From Streptosporangium brasiliense (GTDB lineage Bacteria > Actinomycetota > Actinomycetes > Streptosporangiales > Streptosporangiaceae), in contig NZ_JAUSRB010000002.1 in the NCBI RefSeq assembly GCF_030811595.1, forward strand, positions 7,750,001-7,814,000: a stretch of DNA of 64,000 nucleotides, read 5' to 3'. Shown in pieces: positions 52,687-61,348 of this stretch. Position 1 is the stretch's first letter; each line of letters opens with the position of its first letter. Below the pieces are notes generated by a model. The model had not been told where the DNA came from. It made no database searches and saw nothing but the letters and a program-made list of their open reading frames with translations. The position numbers were made by a program, and so were the translations under genes.

Positions 52687-53913
52687 GTGGTCACAGTGAT
52701 GGAGAGGGTCCTGCCTGCCCGGCTGGGGACAGGATTCCGATGGTTGCTGGCGTCGAGCTGGCTGACGAATCTCGGTGACGGGGTCGCGGCCGCCGCAGGC
52801 CCGCTGCTGATCGCGACGTTGACCCGCGATCCATTGATGATCTCGCTGTCGGCCCTGGTGGGCTGGGCGCCGCCGCTGCTGTTCGGCCTGTACGCGGGCG
52901 TGCTGTCGGATCGGCACGACCGGCGCAGGATCGTGCTCGTCGCGAACGCGGTGCGGGCTCTGGTGCTGGCGGCGCTCGTCGTGCTCATGGTGACCGGCAC
53001 GGTGACCGTGGTGACGGCGCTGGTGGCGCTCACGCTCCGGTCCATCGCCGAGGTGTTCGCCGACAGCGCGACGGCCACGCTGACGCCCATGATGGTCAGC
53101 AAGGACGATCTCGTCATCGCCAACGCCCGCCTGGGCACGGGGTTCATCACGCTCAATCAGCTTGCCGGGCCGCCGGTCGGCGCGGCGCTGTTCGGCCTGG
53201 GCTTCACCTGGCCGTTCGCGGGCCAGCTGCTCCTGGTGGTGGCGGGGATGGTTCTGGTCTCCCGGCTCACGTTGCCGCCGCACGGCCGGCAGGACGCCGA
53301 TCCCAAGCCCGACACCGTACGGGAACTCATCGCCGGGTTCAGCTGGACCATCCGGCACGCGGCGGTCCGCACGCTGGCGCTCACGATCCTGATCTTCAAC
53401 TTCACCTTCGGCGCGGCCTGGTCGGTTCTCGTCCTCTACACCCAGGAGCAGCTCGGCCTCGGCGGCATCGGCTTCGGCCTGATGACCACCATCGGCGGGA
53501 TCGGCGGCCTGATCGGCACCGGCCTGTACGGGGCCATCACCCGCAGGGTGAGCCTCGGCGCCCTGATGCGGATCGGGCTCATCATCGAAACGTTCACCCA
53601 CCTGGGCCTGGCCCTGACCCGTTCGCCATGGGTCGCCGGGGGCATCTTCCTGGTCTTCGGCGCGCACGCGTTCATCTGGGGCACGACCTCGGTCACCGTC
53701 CGCCAGCGCGCGGTCCCGCACGAGCTGCAGGGCCGGGTGGGCAGCGTCAACACCATCTGCGTCTACGCCGGTCTGGTGGTCGGCTCGCTGATCGGCGGTC
53801 TTCTGGCCACCCGCTTCGGCGTCGCGGCGCCGTTCTGGTTCGCCTTCGCCGGTTCCGCGGTGTTCGTGGTGCTGCTGTGGCGGCAGCTCATGCACATCGC
53901 CCACGACGACTGA
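52687..53913 (+). CDS. MFS transporter (MFS_3/enterobactin-exporter-like)
   Basis: A 408-residue 12-helix MFS protein. Motif A-like loop: LYAGVLSDRHDRRRIVLVAN. RSIAEVFADSATATLTPMMV and ARLGTGFITLNQLAGPPVGA are typical of the MFS_3 family of exporters. GTG 52687 has no ribosome site; TATGGT at 52672-52677 nine bases before fits a leaderless start (ATG 52699 is an alternative). Substrate unknown. It stands alone between the IS5 element and a convergent SET gene; IS5 inserted upstream of its promoter region, about 140 bases before the start, and could affect its expression. Confidence 0.88.
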   Translation: MVTVMERVLPARLGTGFRWLLASSWLTNLGDGVAAAAGPLLIATLTRDPLMISLSALVGWAPPLLFGLYAGVLSDRHDRRRIVLVANAVRALVLAALVVLMVTGTVTVVTALVALTLRSIAEVFADSATATLTPMMVSKDDLVIANARLGTGFITLNQLAGPPVGAALFGLGFTWPFAGQLLLVVAGMVLVSRLTLPPHGRQDADPKPDTVRELIAGFSWTIRHAAVRTLALTILIFNFTFGAAWSVLVLYTQEQLGLGGIGFGLMTTIGGIGGLIGTGLYGAITRRVSLGALMRIGLIIETFTHLGLALTRSPWVAGGIFLVFGAHAFIWGTTSVTVRQRAVPHELQGRVGSVNTICVYAGLVVGSLIGGLLATRFGVAAPFWFAFAGSAVFVVLLWRQLMHIAHDD

Positions 53914-53975
53914 GCCGCTGACGTATCGGCATCACCGGCCGTAGTCCCTGGTTGAGCTGCCGCCGGGCCTGTTCG

Positions 53976-54533
53976 CTAGTTCGTGGGCTCCACGGCCGAA
54001 ACTCGGGGACCCCTGTCTGAATGCCCGTGTCCGGTGGCGGTTCTGATGCGATCGAGCAGGGGCGGGCTCCAGTGGGTGCCGTAGGCAGCCTGGAGCTGGG
54101 GCAGTCGCCAGTCGTTGCCGGTCACGCTGCGGCGGCAGAGGGTGCTGCCGCAATGGCAGGGCATCGACCATGCTTCAACGCCGGTGTGGGTGGCGTAGTC
54201 GATGGTCAGTTCTTCCCCGGGGTTGATCTCACGGCGCGCGATCACGGTGGTCGCGTCGCGGTGCCAGAGGTTGGGGTCGCAGGAGTGGTTGCCGTAGCGC
54301 ACTGGATGAGCGGGATCGAGCAGCAGGTGGCGGCCTTGCGCGACGGTCAGACTGCTGTAGGGCGGGGCGAGTGAGGCCAGGGTCTCATCGTTGATGACCT
54401 GTCCGCCGAGTCGCATGACGACCTCGTCTTGACGGATCTGTTCGATGGCGAACAGTCCGGTGCCTTGGATCGGAGAGGACCGGGTCTGGGCGCTTGGTGT
54501 GAGCCAGCATTCAGTCGCGTAGGCCGTGCTCAT
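53976..54533 (-). CDS. SET-domain protein (putative lysine methyltransferase)
   Basis: A 185-residue bacterial SET-domain protein. The SET core has GTGLFAIEQIRQDEVVMRLG, the SAM/Lys-site motif RYGNHSCDPNLWHRD and INPGEELTIDYATHT. A post-SET-like segment MPCHCGSTLCRRSV supplies three Cys that normally bind zinc with the fourth in NHSC. These are all catalytic elements, so an active methyltransferase is likely; the substrate, a protein lysine, is unknown. Bacterial members have been found in actinomycetes as apparent transfers. ATG 54533 with GGGAGA about 10 bases upstream. Confidence 0.83.
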   Translation of the reverse strand: MSTAYATECWLTPSAQTRSSPIQGTGLFAIEQIRQDEVVMRLGGQVINDETLASLAPPYSSLTVAQGRHLLLDPAHPVRYGNHSCDPNLWHRDATTVIARREINPGEELTIDYATHTGVEAWSMPCHCGSTLCRRSVTGNDWRLPQLQAAYGTHWSPPLLDRIRTATGHGHSDRGPRVSAVEPTN

Positions 54534-54677
54534 CGTAGATGTTCTCCCTATGAGGTCGTCGAGGGGTTCGGGCATGGTGACCGGTCCGCGTCCGAGGCTC
54601 AGCCGTACGTGCTCGTCGTGCGAGCGCGTTCAGCACCCGGGCCAATCACATATCCGGGCTGAGAGGGCGCACGCCGG

Positions 54678-55073
54678 TCACTCGGACCCGGACGTGAGCC
54701 CGGCCACGACGGCGAGCCCGACCGGCAGAGCGAACAGCGCCAGGTAGGGACCTACGACGAAGACTCTGGCGCCGGCGTCGTAGCCGGAGGGCAGCCAGGC
54801 GAGCACCTCCCCGGCGACCAGGGCGAGAAGCCAGCCGTTGGCCACCGTCAGACAGGGACGGGACAGCCCCGCGAGGCGACCGGCGAGCGCGCCGAGCGGC
54901 AACGCCAGCAGGAGGTAGAGCGGCATCAAGGGGAGCGTGAGCCAGTTCAGCGTGGGGATGGTGGTGGACAGCATGAGGAGGGCGAGGACTCCCGCCGTCG
55001 CGGCCAGCCCGGTGATCGCCGCCCGAACAACCCTAGACCTGTTGATCAAACGACATGTCATGATCAGCGTCAT
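54678..55073 (-). CDS. Small four-helix membrane protein
   Basis: A 131-residue protein with four hydrophobic stretches: AAITGLAATAGVLALLMLST, LTLPLMPLYLLLALPLGALA, LTVANGWLLALVAGEVLAWL and VFVVGPYLALFALPVGLAVV. The start is uncertain: ATG 55073 gives MTLIMTCRLINRSR, and ATG 55109 would add MGKVGLRAYRDR. No ribosome site stands out. No family recognised. Confidence 0.6.
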   Translation of the reverse strand: MTLIMTCRLINRSRVVRAAITGLAATAGVLALLMLSTTIPTLNWLTLPLMPLYLLLALPLGALAGRLAGLSRPCLTVANGWLLALVAGEVLAWLPSGYDAGARVFVVGPYLALFALPVGLAVVAGLTSGSE

Positions 55074-55469
55074 ACGATCACGATATGCGCGGAGACCGAC
55101 CTTGCCCATGGCGGGATCCCCGTTCAGCTCATCGTGCCGGCTGCCGTCCTGCCTCACATGGACAGGGGGCCACCGTGGGAGAACGTGTCGAAGCTGATCG
55201 CGTAGGCGGCCCACTCCGGGGGTGGAGTACGGACGGCTGGAGAGCCGCCAACGTCCGGACCGGCGTCGCCCGCCCCTCCAGGGCGGCCCGGTGTTCTCCG
55301 GGAAATTTTCTGAGGATATGGGGCGGTCCATCCGATAAGGGGCCGGCCCGCATATGCCCAGGACCCACATCTGATCGCGATGTACCGGACAACGAGCCCG
55401 CGTCGCGCGGCGGCCGTCTCGGTGAACCTGCACACGGACAGAGCCCTCGGTCCTCACTCCTGCCGGCTG
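55074..55469. other. Non-coding gap
   Basis: Nearly 400 bases between the membrane protein gene start and the end of the isochorismatase-like gene. Frames here are open by GC bias only and give arginine/proline-rich nonsense. It should contain the promoter of the membrane protein gene. No repeat or RNA structure recognised. Confidence 0.4.
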
Positions 55470-56030
55470 TCACAGGCGGGAGATCCACTCCTCGCTCGTG
55501 AGGACGTCAGCGCCTCTGGCCGGAAAAATGCGGCTGACCAGGAAGTCGTGCACGTCTGGCTCCCCGTCGGCGCAGGCGTCGCTGAGCACGGTGAGACGGT
55601 AGTCGCGGTCGGCGGCGTCGTAGAGCGTGGCGGCGACCATCGCCCCGGTCGCAACACCGGTCAGCACGATCGAGTCGATGCGCTGGGCGCGCAGAAGAAG
55701 ATCGAGATCAGTGGCGGTGAACGCGCTGGTGCGGCGCTTGAGGACGACGGCCTCGCCCGGCAGCGGATGGATACGCGGGTGCACGAACGTCTCGGAGGAT
55801 TCTTCGTGGAACAGCGCGCCCGCCCTGTTCAGGGCGGCGACCAGCGGATTTCCCGCTGCCACATCCAGGCCCGAGGTCCGCAGGCCGGTCCGTACGAAGA
55901 TCACGAGGATTCCGGCAGCCCTGGCCGCGGACAGAACTGTCTCCGTGACGGGCAGCAGGTCGGCGACGAAGGGGTGGTTGTCAACGATGCCGGCCTGCAG
56001 ATCGCCGATGATGAGCGCGGTGGTGGTCAT
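55470..56030 (-). CDS. Isochorismatase-like hydrolase lacking the catalytic Cys
   Basis: A 186-residue alpha/beta protein of the isochorismatase superfamily. The first catalytic Asp is in ALIIGDLQAGIVDN and Lys in AVVLKRRTSAFTATDLDLLL. In the third position, where cysteine hydrolases have GVATNxCV, this protein reads LTGVATGAMVAATLYDAADR: the Cys is replaced, as in the PhzD/isochorismatase type that uses Asp and Lys without Cys. It could be a true isochorismatase-like vinyl-ether hydrolase or an inactive member. AGGAAA lies just before ATG 56030. Confidence 0.82.
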   Translation of the reverse strand: MTTTALIIGDLQAGIVDNHPFVADLLPVTETVLSAARAAGILVIFVRTGLRTSGLDVAAGNPLVAALNRAGALFHEESSETFVHPRIHPLPGEAVVLKRRTSAFTATDLDLLLRAQRIDSIVLTGVATGAMVAATLYDAADRDYRLTVLSDACADGEPDVHDFLVSRIFPARGADVLTSEEWISRL

Positions 56031-56418
56031 GGTTTCCTGTCCGGACGGCGCGCCATCCGCCGTCCTCCACTGTCGTGTCCTTGGCGTTGTTGTCGTCGAT
56101 CCGGTACGACGATAGCGGGACAGATCCGGGTATCGGCAGGGCCTTACGACCAGACGCCGTGCCCGGCACACCGGCTTCTCGGTCAGATTCCGGGCGTAGG
56201 TGTGGTCCGCCACCGGGATGGGCGGCCACGGTTAACGATCGAACCGGCGCCGGCGGCGCATCGGCCGGAGAAGCTTGGACGGCAGGCCGTTGGTTACGGC
56301 CCTCCGCTCGGGCCGGCGTCAGCCGCGCCACGATCCACCGCCGCCTTGACCCCGACAAGCCGGTCCCGGCGCAGGAGGAGCACGGTGCCGGCCTCGATCA
56401 CCTACCAAGACGGCAAGG

Positions 56419-56928
56419 CTAACGCCGGTCGAGGCCGTCGAGCATGAGGGGGAGGAATCGCTCGGGGACGACGCCCGGGTGGCAGGCGAACACGTTGAGC
56501 AGCTCCATGAGGTCGTCGGTGCCGACATCTGAACGCATCGCACCGTCCGCCTGCGCCTGCCGTACCAGCTCGTCGAGTCGCTGCACCAGCGCCTGCCTCG
56601 CCTGCGGCGCGGAGGTCCCGGCCAGCGCGGCCGCGATGGCACCGCGGCCCTTCTCCACGCTGTAGACGACGAAGGCGCGGACGGCCGCCCACGCGTCAGG
56701 CTCGGCCGCCACGGCGCGGTCGAGGGCGTCCAGGAGTTCGTGAACGTACTGCTCCGCCAGGGCGGCGAGCAGCACGCCGCGGTCGGGAAAGCGGCGGTAG
56801 AGCGTGCCGACGCCGACGCCCGCTCGGCGGGCGATCAGCTCCATCGGCGCGTCCGCGCCACGCTCGGCCACCGCATCGCGTGCCGCTTCCAGGATTCTGT
56901 CCCGATTGCGGCGGGCATCGGCGCGCAT
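56419..56928 (-). CDS. TetR-family regulator
   Basis: A 169-residue repressor: MRADARRNRDRILEAARDAV, then MELIARRAGVGVGTLYRRFP and DRGVLLAALAEQYV, followed by a short TetR_C_33-like (SbtR) ligand domain (KGRGAIAAALAGTSAPQARQ). GGGGGAG precedes ATG 56928. Divergent from the NmrA-type gene with 76 bases between the start codons, which contain repeated TTCCGCTTAG boxes; it probably represses both. 56031-56418 holds the promoter of the isochorismatase gene and nothing else clear. Confidence 0.9.
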   Translation of the reverse strand: MRADARRNRDRILEAARDAVAERGADAPMELIARRAGVGVGTLYRRFPDRGVLLAALAEQYVHELLDALDRAVAAEPDAWAAVRAFVVYSVEKGRGAIAAALAGTSAPQARQALVQRLDELVRQAQADGAMRSDVGTDDLMELLNVFACHPGVVPERFLPLMLDGLDRR

Positions 56929-56954
56929 TGAACTCCCCCGAACTGGACGACAGG

Positions 56955-56995
56955 CTTCCGCTTAGTATAGAAGAGGAAGCTGACATTCCGCTTAG
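56955..56995. promoter_or_regulatory. Repeated TTCCGCTTAG boxes between TetR and NmrA genes
   Basis: TTCCGCTTAG occurs at 56956-56965 and 56986-56995 as direct repeats 30 bases apart. The first is also the left arm of an imperfect inverted repeat whose right arm is GAAGAGGAAGC (56970-56980). TATAGA between the arms may be a -10. Likely TetR operator. Confidence 0.6.
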
Positions 56996-57004
56996 GGGGT
57001 TGCG

Positions 57005-57802
57005 ATGATCGTGGTGACGGGTGCGACAGGCACGATCGGGCGCGCACTGATCGAGGAACTCGGCTGTGCAGCGCGCGCCCTGGTACGGCGCGCGGAACAG
57101 GGCGAGGAGCTGGGATGCGACTACGTGGTCGGCGACCTGGAGCGGCCTGGGAGCATCCCGCTCGAGCCGGGTGACAGGCTCTTTCTCAACAGCGCGCTGT
57201 GGCCCGGTTTTGTGCGAGCGCACAGAGCGGTCATCGATCATGCGGCGGCCGCGGATGTGGCGCAGGTGGTGACGGTGTCCGTGCGCGGCGTTATGTCCGG
57301 CAGCCTGCTCGGGTTCGGTATGCACGGGCAGGTCGACGAGCATCTGAAGGCGTCGGGAGTGCCGTGGTCGATCCTGGCGCCCGTCGGCTTCATGCAGAAT
57401 CTTGCGGGCGACGTCGACGAGGAGGGGCGGATCTTCGGCTCGTACGGGAGGGGCAGGGTCGGCTACATCGATGCGCGTGACATCGCGGCGGTCGCGGCCG
57501 TGCTGCTCACGCGTCCCGTCGGCGCCGACGCCACGTACGAGCTCACCGGGCCGGTGGCGCCTACGCATGACGAGGTCGCCGCCGAGCTCACCCGAGCGCT
57601 CGGCCGGACCGTACGTTACGTGGACCAGTCGGTAGAGGAAGCCACCGTTCACCTGGAGAAGCGCGGCATGCCCACCCAAGCGGCCCGTGACCTGGCCGAA
57701 CTCATGTCGCAGATCGGGGATGGGCGCTGGGCGAGCACGACCACGACCGTGGCCGACATCCTGGGTCGCGGACCGCGTTCGCTGCAGGAGTTCCTTGGAT
57801 AG
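57005..57802 (+). CDS. NmrA-like NAD(P)-binding protein
   Basis: A 265-residue atypical SDR. MIVVTGATGTIGRALIEELG gives the T-G-A-T-G-x-I-G cofactor motif. The middle part has VVTVSVRGVMSGSLLGFGMH, VDEHLKASGVPWSILAPVGF and MQNLAGDV, then YGRGRVGYIDARDIAAVAAV and the C-terminal ATYELTGPVAPTHDEVAAEL, all typical of NmrA/QOR2-type proteins. The Tyr-x-x-x-Lys pair is lacking, so it may sense or reduce with NAD(P)H. Divergent TetR regulator. ATG 57005; AGGGGG 5 bases upstream. Confidence 0.9.
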   Translation: MIVVTGATGTIGRALIEELGCAARALVRRAEQGEELGCDYVVGDLERPGSIPLEPGDRLFLNSALWPGFVRAHRAVIDHAAAADVAQVVTVSVRGVMSGSLLGFGMHGQVDEHLKASGVPWSILAPVGFMQNLAGDVDEEGRIFGSYGRGRVGYIDARDIAAVAAVLLTRPVGADATYELTGPVAPTHDEVAAELTRALGRTVRYVDQSVEEATVHLEKRGMPTQAARDLAELMSQIGDGRWASTTTTVADILGRGPRSLQEFLG

Positions 57803-57840
57803 ACGTGCGCAGCGGCGGCCGAGGGACAGGAACCCGGCCG

Positions 57841-58025
57841 TCACTCCTGTTCGGCGGCCCGGATACGGGTCACGGCGGCCTGGCGCACACCTCGACACGG
57901 TCGGCGTGTGCGGTCAGCACGGCGGTCAGGGCGGCCAGATCCTCGCGCAGCACACCGGTGCCGGCGGTGGAGGTGACGCCTGCGGCGGCGAAGGGCGCGA
58001 TCGCCAGGCTGGTGTATCCGCGCGG
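57841..58025 (-). pseudogene. Possible decayed coding fragment
   Basis: On the minus strand GYTSLAIAPFAAAGVTSTAG, then TGVLREDLAALTAVLTAHAD and RVEVCAR read like protein, and after a frame change QAAVTRIRAAEQE* ends at 57841. The pieces would join by one frameshift. I do not recognise the family. The remaining bases between the NmrA-type gene and the Tn3 relic show nothing. Confidence 0.3.
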
Positions 58026-58205
58026 GATGGACGCTCACCATCTGGATCTGTCGATGCCGCCGACCGAGCGGCGCCGGTCTCTGGTGACGGCCACCACTCA
58101 CTGGAGCCGGCCGGGAAGTTCGGCGGCGGCACCATGTCGTCCTCCGACGGGTAGCGGTTTCCCGTCCGCGGCGAGTCGCTGACCGGCCGTGACATGGTCA
58201 TCCAT

Positions 58206-58656
58206 GGCGGCCGGGCCCTGCCGACCTACACTCACGTGTCCGACCAGTGGTCGGCGTACGGGACCGAGCAGATCGTCCCGGCCGCTCGCGAGGGCCACTA
58301 CACCCTGGACGAGCTGCTCGTCACCTGTCCGATCCGGTCTACCGCCGCAAGATCTCCCGGCGGCTCGACAAGGGCGAGAGCCTGCACGCTCTGCGCCGCG
58401 ACCTGCGCTGTGCCCCGCAGGGCACCATCGTCCGGCCCCACTCGCAGGACCAGACCGAGCAGGCCTGGTGCCTCACCCTGCTCACCAACGCCGTGACCAC
58501 CTGGACCGCCGAGTACTACGGCAAGGCGATCGGCGAGCTCCGCGCCCAGGGCCGCGACGTCCCCGACGAACTGCTGTCGTTCACCGCCCCGGCCACCGCG
58601 AGAACATCGGCTTTCTCCGGGTTCAGGGAGCGTGCGGGACTGACGGGATCAGCGTG
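58206..58656 (+). pseudogene. Tn3-family transposase, C-terminal relic with frameshifts
   Basis: GGRALPTYTHVSDQWSAYGT and EQIVPAAREGHYTLDELL (frame of 58194) match the catalytic core of Tn3 transposases. After a deletion the frame of 58247 gives VYRRKISRRLDKGESLHALR, QTEQAWCLTLLTNAVTTWTA and EYYGKAIGELRAQGRDVPDE, the last 130 residues of the family. A further frame change gives RENIGFLRVQGACGTDGI. It is therefore a multiply damaged end of a transposase. The N-terminal/middle relic at 19906 covers a non-overlapping part. Confidence 0.8.
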
Positions 58657-59089
58657 ACCGGGGGAAGGCGGCACGCAGTTGGGATCGGTTGACGACGAAA
58701 GCGGCTGGTACGAGGGTGAGGGCACCCGCGATCTGCATCGCGACGAACCACGGCGGGAGGGCGCCGGGGATGCTGTCGACGGCGATGACCGCGATCGGCA
58801 CGATGACGGAGATGATGCGCACGCGTACGTAGGCCCATCGTGCTCCCCGTGAGGCGCGGACGCTCAGCCAGTAGGTCACCGCGGCGCTCGCGAGCATTCC
58901 GCCGGCCCGGCCCCACATGAACGACGTCACCTCGCGGCCCGTGACCGAGAGGATGACGACCACGACGAGGACCGCGACACTGGACGCGCCGTAGGCCGCG
59001 ACGAGTTTCCGCACCTTGTCGAAGGCTCGCCGGGTGTGCGAGTGGTCGACGTGACCGGTCTCGATGGTGGTGCGGCTGGGGGTTTCCAT
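58649..59089 (-). CDS. Small integral membrane protein
   Basis: A 146-residue protein with four hydrophobic segments (GASSVAVLVVVVILSVTG; GGMLASAAVTYWLSVRA; VRIISVIVPIAVIAVDSI; WFVAMQIAGALTLVPAAFVV) and a basic C-terminus. GGGAAG precedes ATG 59089. It is divergent from the two-component system starting at 59325, with about 235 bases between. It may be controlled by that system, but no family function is recognised. Confidence 0.7.
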   Translation of the reverse strand: METPSRTTIETGHVDHSHTRRAFDKVRKLVAAYGASSVAVLVVVVILSVTGREVTSFMWGRAGGMLASAAVTYWLSVRASRGARWAYVRVRIISVIVPIAVIAVDSIPGALPPWFVAMQIAGALTLVPAAFVVNRSQLRAAFPRSR

Positions 59090-59324
59090 GTCTGCTTCTT
59101 CCCTCGTGCTGTGCGGTGTGACTCGAAGTTAGGGAGTGCGCGGGTGGGGCGGTATGGGGCTGGACGCACGGTTGGGTGGGTCTGGACCTACTCCAGCGCG
59201 GATCCGACGGGAATCGGGCTCCATGCCGTGCACAGTGGTCCCGCCACATCGTTTCCGGCCGGTCCGGCACAGCGCGGGGACCCGCGGACGCCCACGGCCG
59301 GGTCATGGACTAAGAAGGAGCGTC

Positions 59325-60584
59325 ATGAGGCAGTTGGTGTCATGGGTGGCGAGCGCCGGCGTGGGGTTCGTGCGCGCGTGCGTCGCGGTGGCCGTCGCCA
59401 TGCTGGTCCCGGCCGTGTGGGCCGCCGCCGTGGCGCTGTGGATCTGGTGGTGGGACGGGGACCCGTGGTCGGGGACAGTACCGTTCCTGTGGGCGTGCAT
59501 CGGCACGCTCGCCCTGTCCCGTCCTGTCTGCGGGATGTTCCGCTCCCTCGTCGCGAAGTGGACGGGCACCGTCATTCCCGCCGGATACCGGCAGGCCGGA
59601 CCGGTGACACAGATGTCGACCGGATACTGGTGGAACGGCCACTCCTACGAGCGCACCAGCCGGGACGCCCGCCTGGACCAGCAGTGGCGGACCCGGTGGC
59701 GCGATCCCGCCATCTGGCGTGACCTGCGGTTCACGGCGATCGCACCGATCACCGTGGGAGTGATCTGCGCGGTCCCGCTCGCCGGGGTCGGGGCGGCGGG
59801 CTTCGGGCTGTCCCAGCCGGTGCTGTCCGCGCGCCTTGCCGGCGTGCTCGGCCTGGCCGTGGCGATCGGCGGCGCCCCGTACGCCTGGCGGTCCGTCGAG
59901 CCGGTAGCCGTCCGTTTCCTGCGCCCGTCGCCTGCGATGACGATGGCGGACCGGGTGGATGAGCTGACGGCCCAGCGCGCGGACACCACGGTCGCGCAGG
60001 CCGCCGAGATCCGTCGGATCGAGCGGGACCTGCACGACGGGGCGCAGGCACGCCTGGTCGCGCTCGGGCTGTCCTTGGCCACTGCGGAGAAGCTGATGGA
60101 GACCGCCCCTGACCAGGCCAGGACGCTGCTGCGGGAGGCGCGAGCCGGCGCCGCCACGTCGCTGACCGAACTGCGTGACCTGGTCAGGGGGATCAGCCCA
60201 CCGGTGCTGAACGAGCGCGGGCTCATCGATGCCGTCCGCGCTCTCGCCCTGGACAGCCCGCTCGAAGCGACTGTCGACGCCGACCTTCAGCTACGCCTGG
60301 ACCCGCCGATCGAGTCCGCCGTGTACTTCGGGATCGCCGAACTGCTGACCAACGCGCTCAAGCACGCCCACGCGACCCGGGCGCGGATCTCCATCGCCCG
60401 GGACGACACCGGCATCCTCGTCGAGGTCGAGGACGACGGCCGGGGTGGAGCCGACATGCGGGCCGGCGGTGGACTCGATGGGCTACGCCGCCGCCTGACG
60501 GTCTTCGACGGCACCGTGGAGATCACCAGCCCGGCGGGCGGTCCGACCCGTGTGAGGATGATGCTGCCATGCGAATCGTTGTAG
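59325..60584 (+). CDS. NarL-type sensor histidine kinase
   Basis: A 419-residue kinase. The N-terminus has two membrane helices (FVRACVAVAVAMLVPAVWAA and TVPFLWACIGTLALSRPVCG), then a Trp-rich extracytoplasmic or cytoplasmic loop (TGYWWNGHSYERTSRDARLD) and two more helices. HisKA_3 is in IRRIERDLHDGAQARLVALG with phospho-acceptor His237. HATPase_c follows with GIAELLTNALKHAHATRARI (N-box) and VEDDGRGGADMRAGGGLDGL. AAGGAG precedes ATG 59325. The response regulator gene overlaps its 3' end by 16 bases, so the pair is a translationally coupled operon. Confidence 0.92.
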   Translation: MRQLVSWVASAGVGFVRACVAVAVAMLVPAVWAAAVALWIWWWDGDPWSGTVPFLWACIGTLALSRPVCGMFRSLVAKWTGTVIPAGYRQAGPVTQMSTGYWWNGHSYERTSRDARLDQQWRTRWRDPAIWRDLRFTAIAPITVGVICAVPLAGVGAAGFGLSQPVLSARLAGVLGLAVAIGGAPYAWRSVEPVAVRFLRPSPAMTMADRVDELTAQRADTTVAQAAEIRRIERDLHDGAQARLVALGLSLATAEKLMETAPDQARTLLREARAGAATSLTELRDLVRGISPPVLNERGLIDAVRALALDSPLEATVDADLQLRLDPPIESAVYFGIAELLTNALKHAHATRARISIARDDTGILVEVEDDGRGGADMRAGGGLDGLRRRLTVFDGTVEITSPAGGPTRVRMMLPCESL

Positions 60585-61216
60585 CCGAAGACCTCTACCT
60601 CCTGCGCGACGGGATGGTCCGCCTCCTCCAGGCGTACGGGCACGAGGTCGTGGCGACGGCCGCTACCGGACCCGAGACGCTCGACGCGCTGCTGAGGTGG
60701 CGGCCGGATGTGTCCATCGTCGACGTCCGCATGCCGCCGTCCCAGTCGGACGAGGGCCTGCGGGCGGCTCTGGCCGCCCGCGGCGAGGTTCCCGGACTGC
60801 CGATCCTGATCCTCTCCCAGCACGTCGAACAGCTGTATGCCCGCGAACTCCTGGCCGACGGCTCCGGTGGCATCGGCTATTTCCTCAAGGACAGCGTGTT
60901 CGACGCCGACCAGTTCATCGACGCGCTGGAACGCGTCGCCGGTGGGGGGACCGCCATGGACCCGGCCGTCGTCGTCAAACTGCTGTCCAGCGGATCCTCC
61001 AGTCGGCGGCTCGGGCAACTCACCGAACGTGAACACTCCGTGCTCGGCCTCATGGCCGAGGGATTGTCCAATCAGGCCATCGGCCGGCGACTCTTCCTCA
61101 GTGAGAGCGCCATCAGCAAATACACCACCTCCTTGTTCGGCAAGCTCGGCATCACCGATGACGACGACAGCAACCGCCGCGTCCTCGCCGTCCTCACCTA
61201 CCTGAACAATCCCTGA
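60569..61216 (+). CDS. NarL/LuxR-type response regulator
   Basis: A 215-residue response regulator starting MRIVVAEDLYLLRDGMVRLL. Phospho-acceptor Asp52 lies in VSIVDVRMPPSQSDEG, a Lys in YFLKDSVFDADQF. The output helix-turn-helix is LTEREHSVLGLMAEGLSNQA, then IGRRLFLSESAISKYTTSLF, a variant group in which SAISKY replaces KTVKNH. It overlaps the kinase gene by 16 bases and must be its partner. A GGATGATG purine run within the kinase gene serves as ribosome site. Confidence 0.92.
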   Translation: MRIVVAEDLYLLRDGMVRLLQAYGHEVVATAATGPETLDALLRWRPDVSIVDVRMPPSQSDEGLRAALAARGEVPGLPILILSQHVEQLYARELLADGSGGIGYFLKDSVFDADQFIDALERVAGGGTAMDPAVVVKLLSSGSSSRRLGQLTEREHSVLGLMAEGLSNQAIGRRLFLSESAISKYTTSLFGKLGITDDDDSNRRVLAVLTYLNNP

Positions 61217-61348
61217 CGCACTTCTCGGGCCCAGAGACGGGACACATCCCAGACCGGAGACGCCAGGTCTCGGGCATGTCGCGATTCTCATGAACGGGCG
61301 ATTCTGAAAGAAGACCACCGGCCACGCCCCGGCCCCGCACCGAAAGCC

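Noticed and set aside
55129-55488. Open frames in the 55.1-55.5 kb gap
   Set aside because: No start signal, arginine/proline-rich composition and no recognisable motif on either strand.
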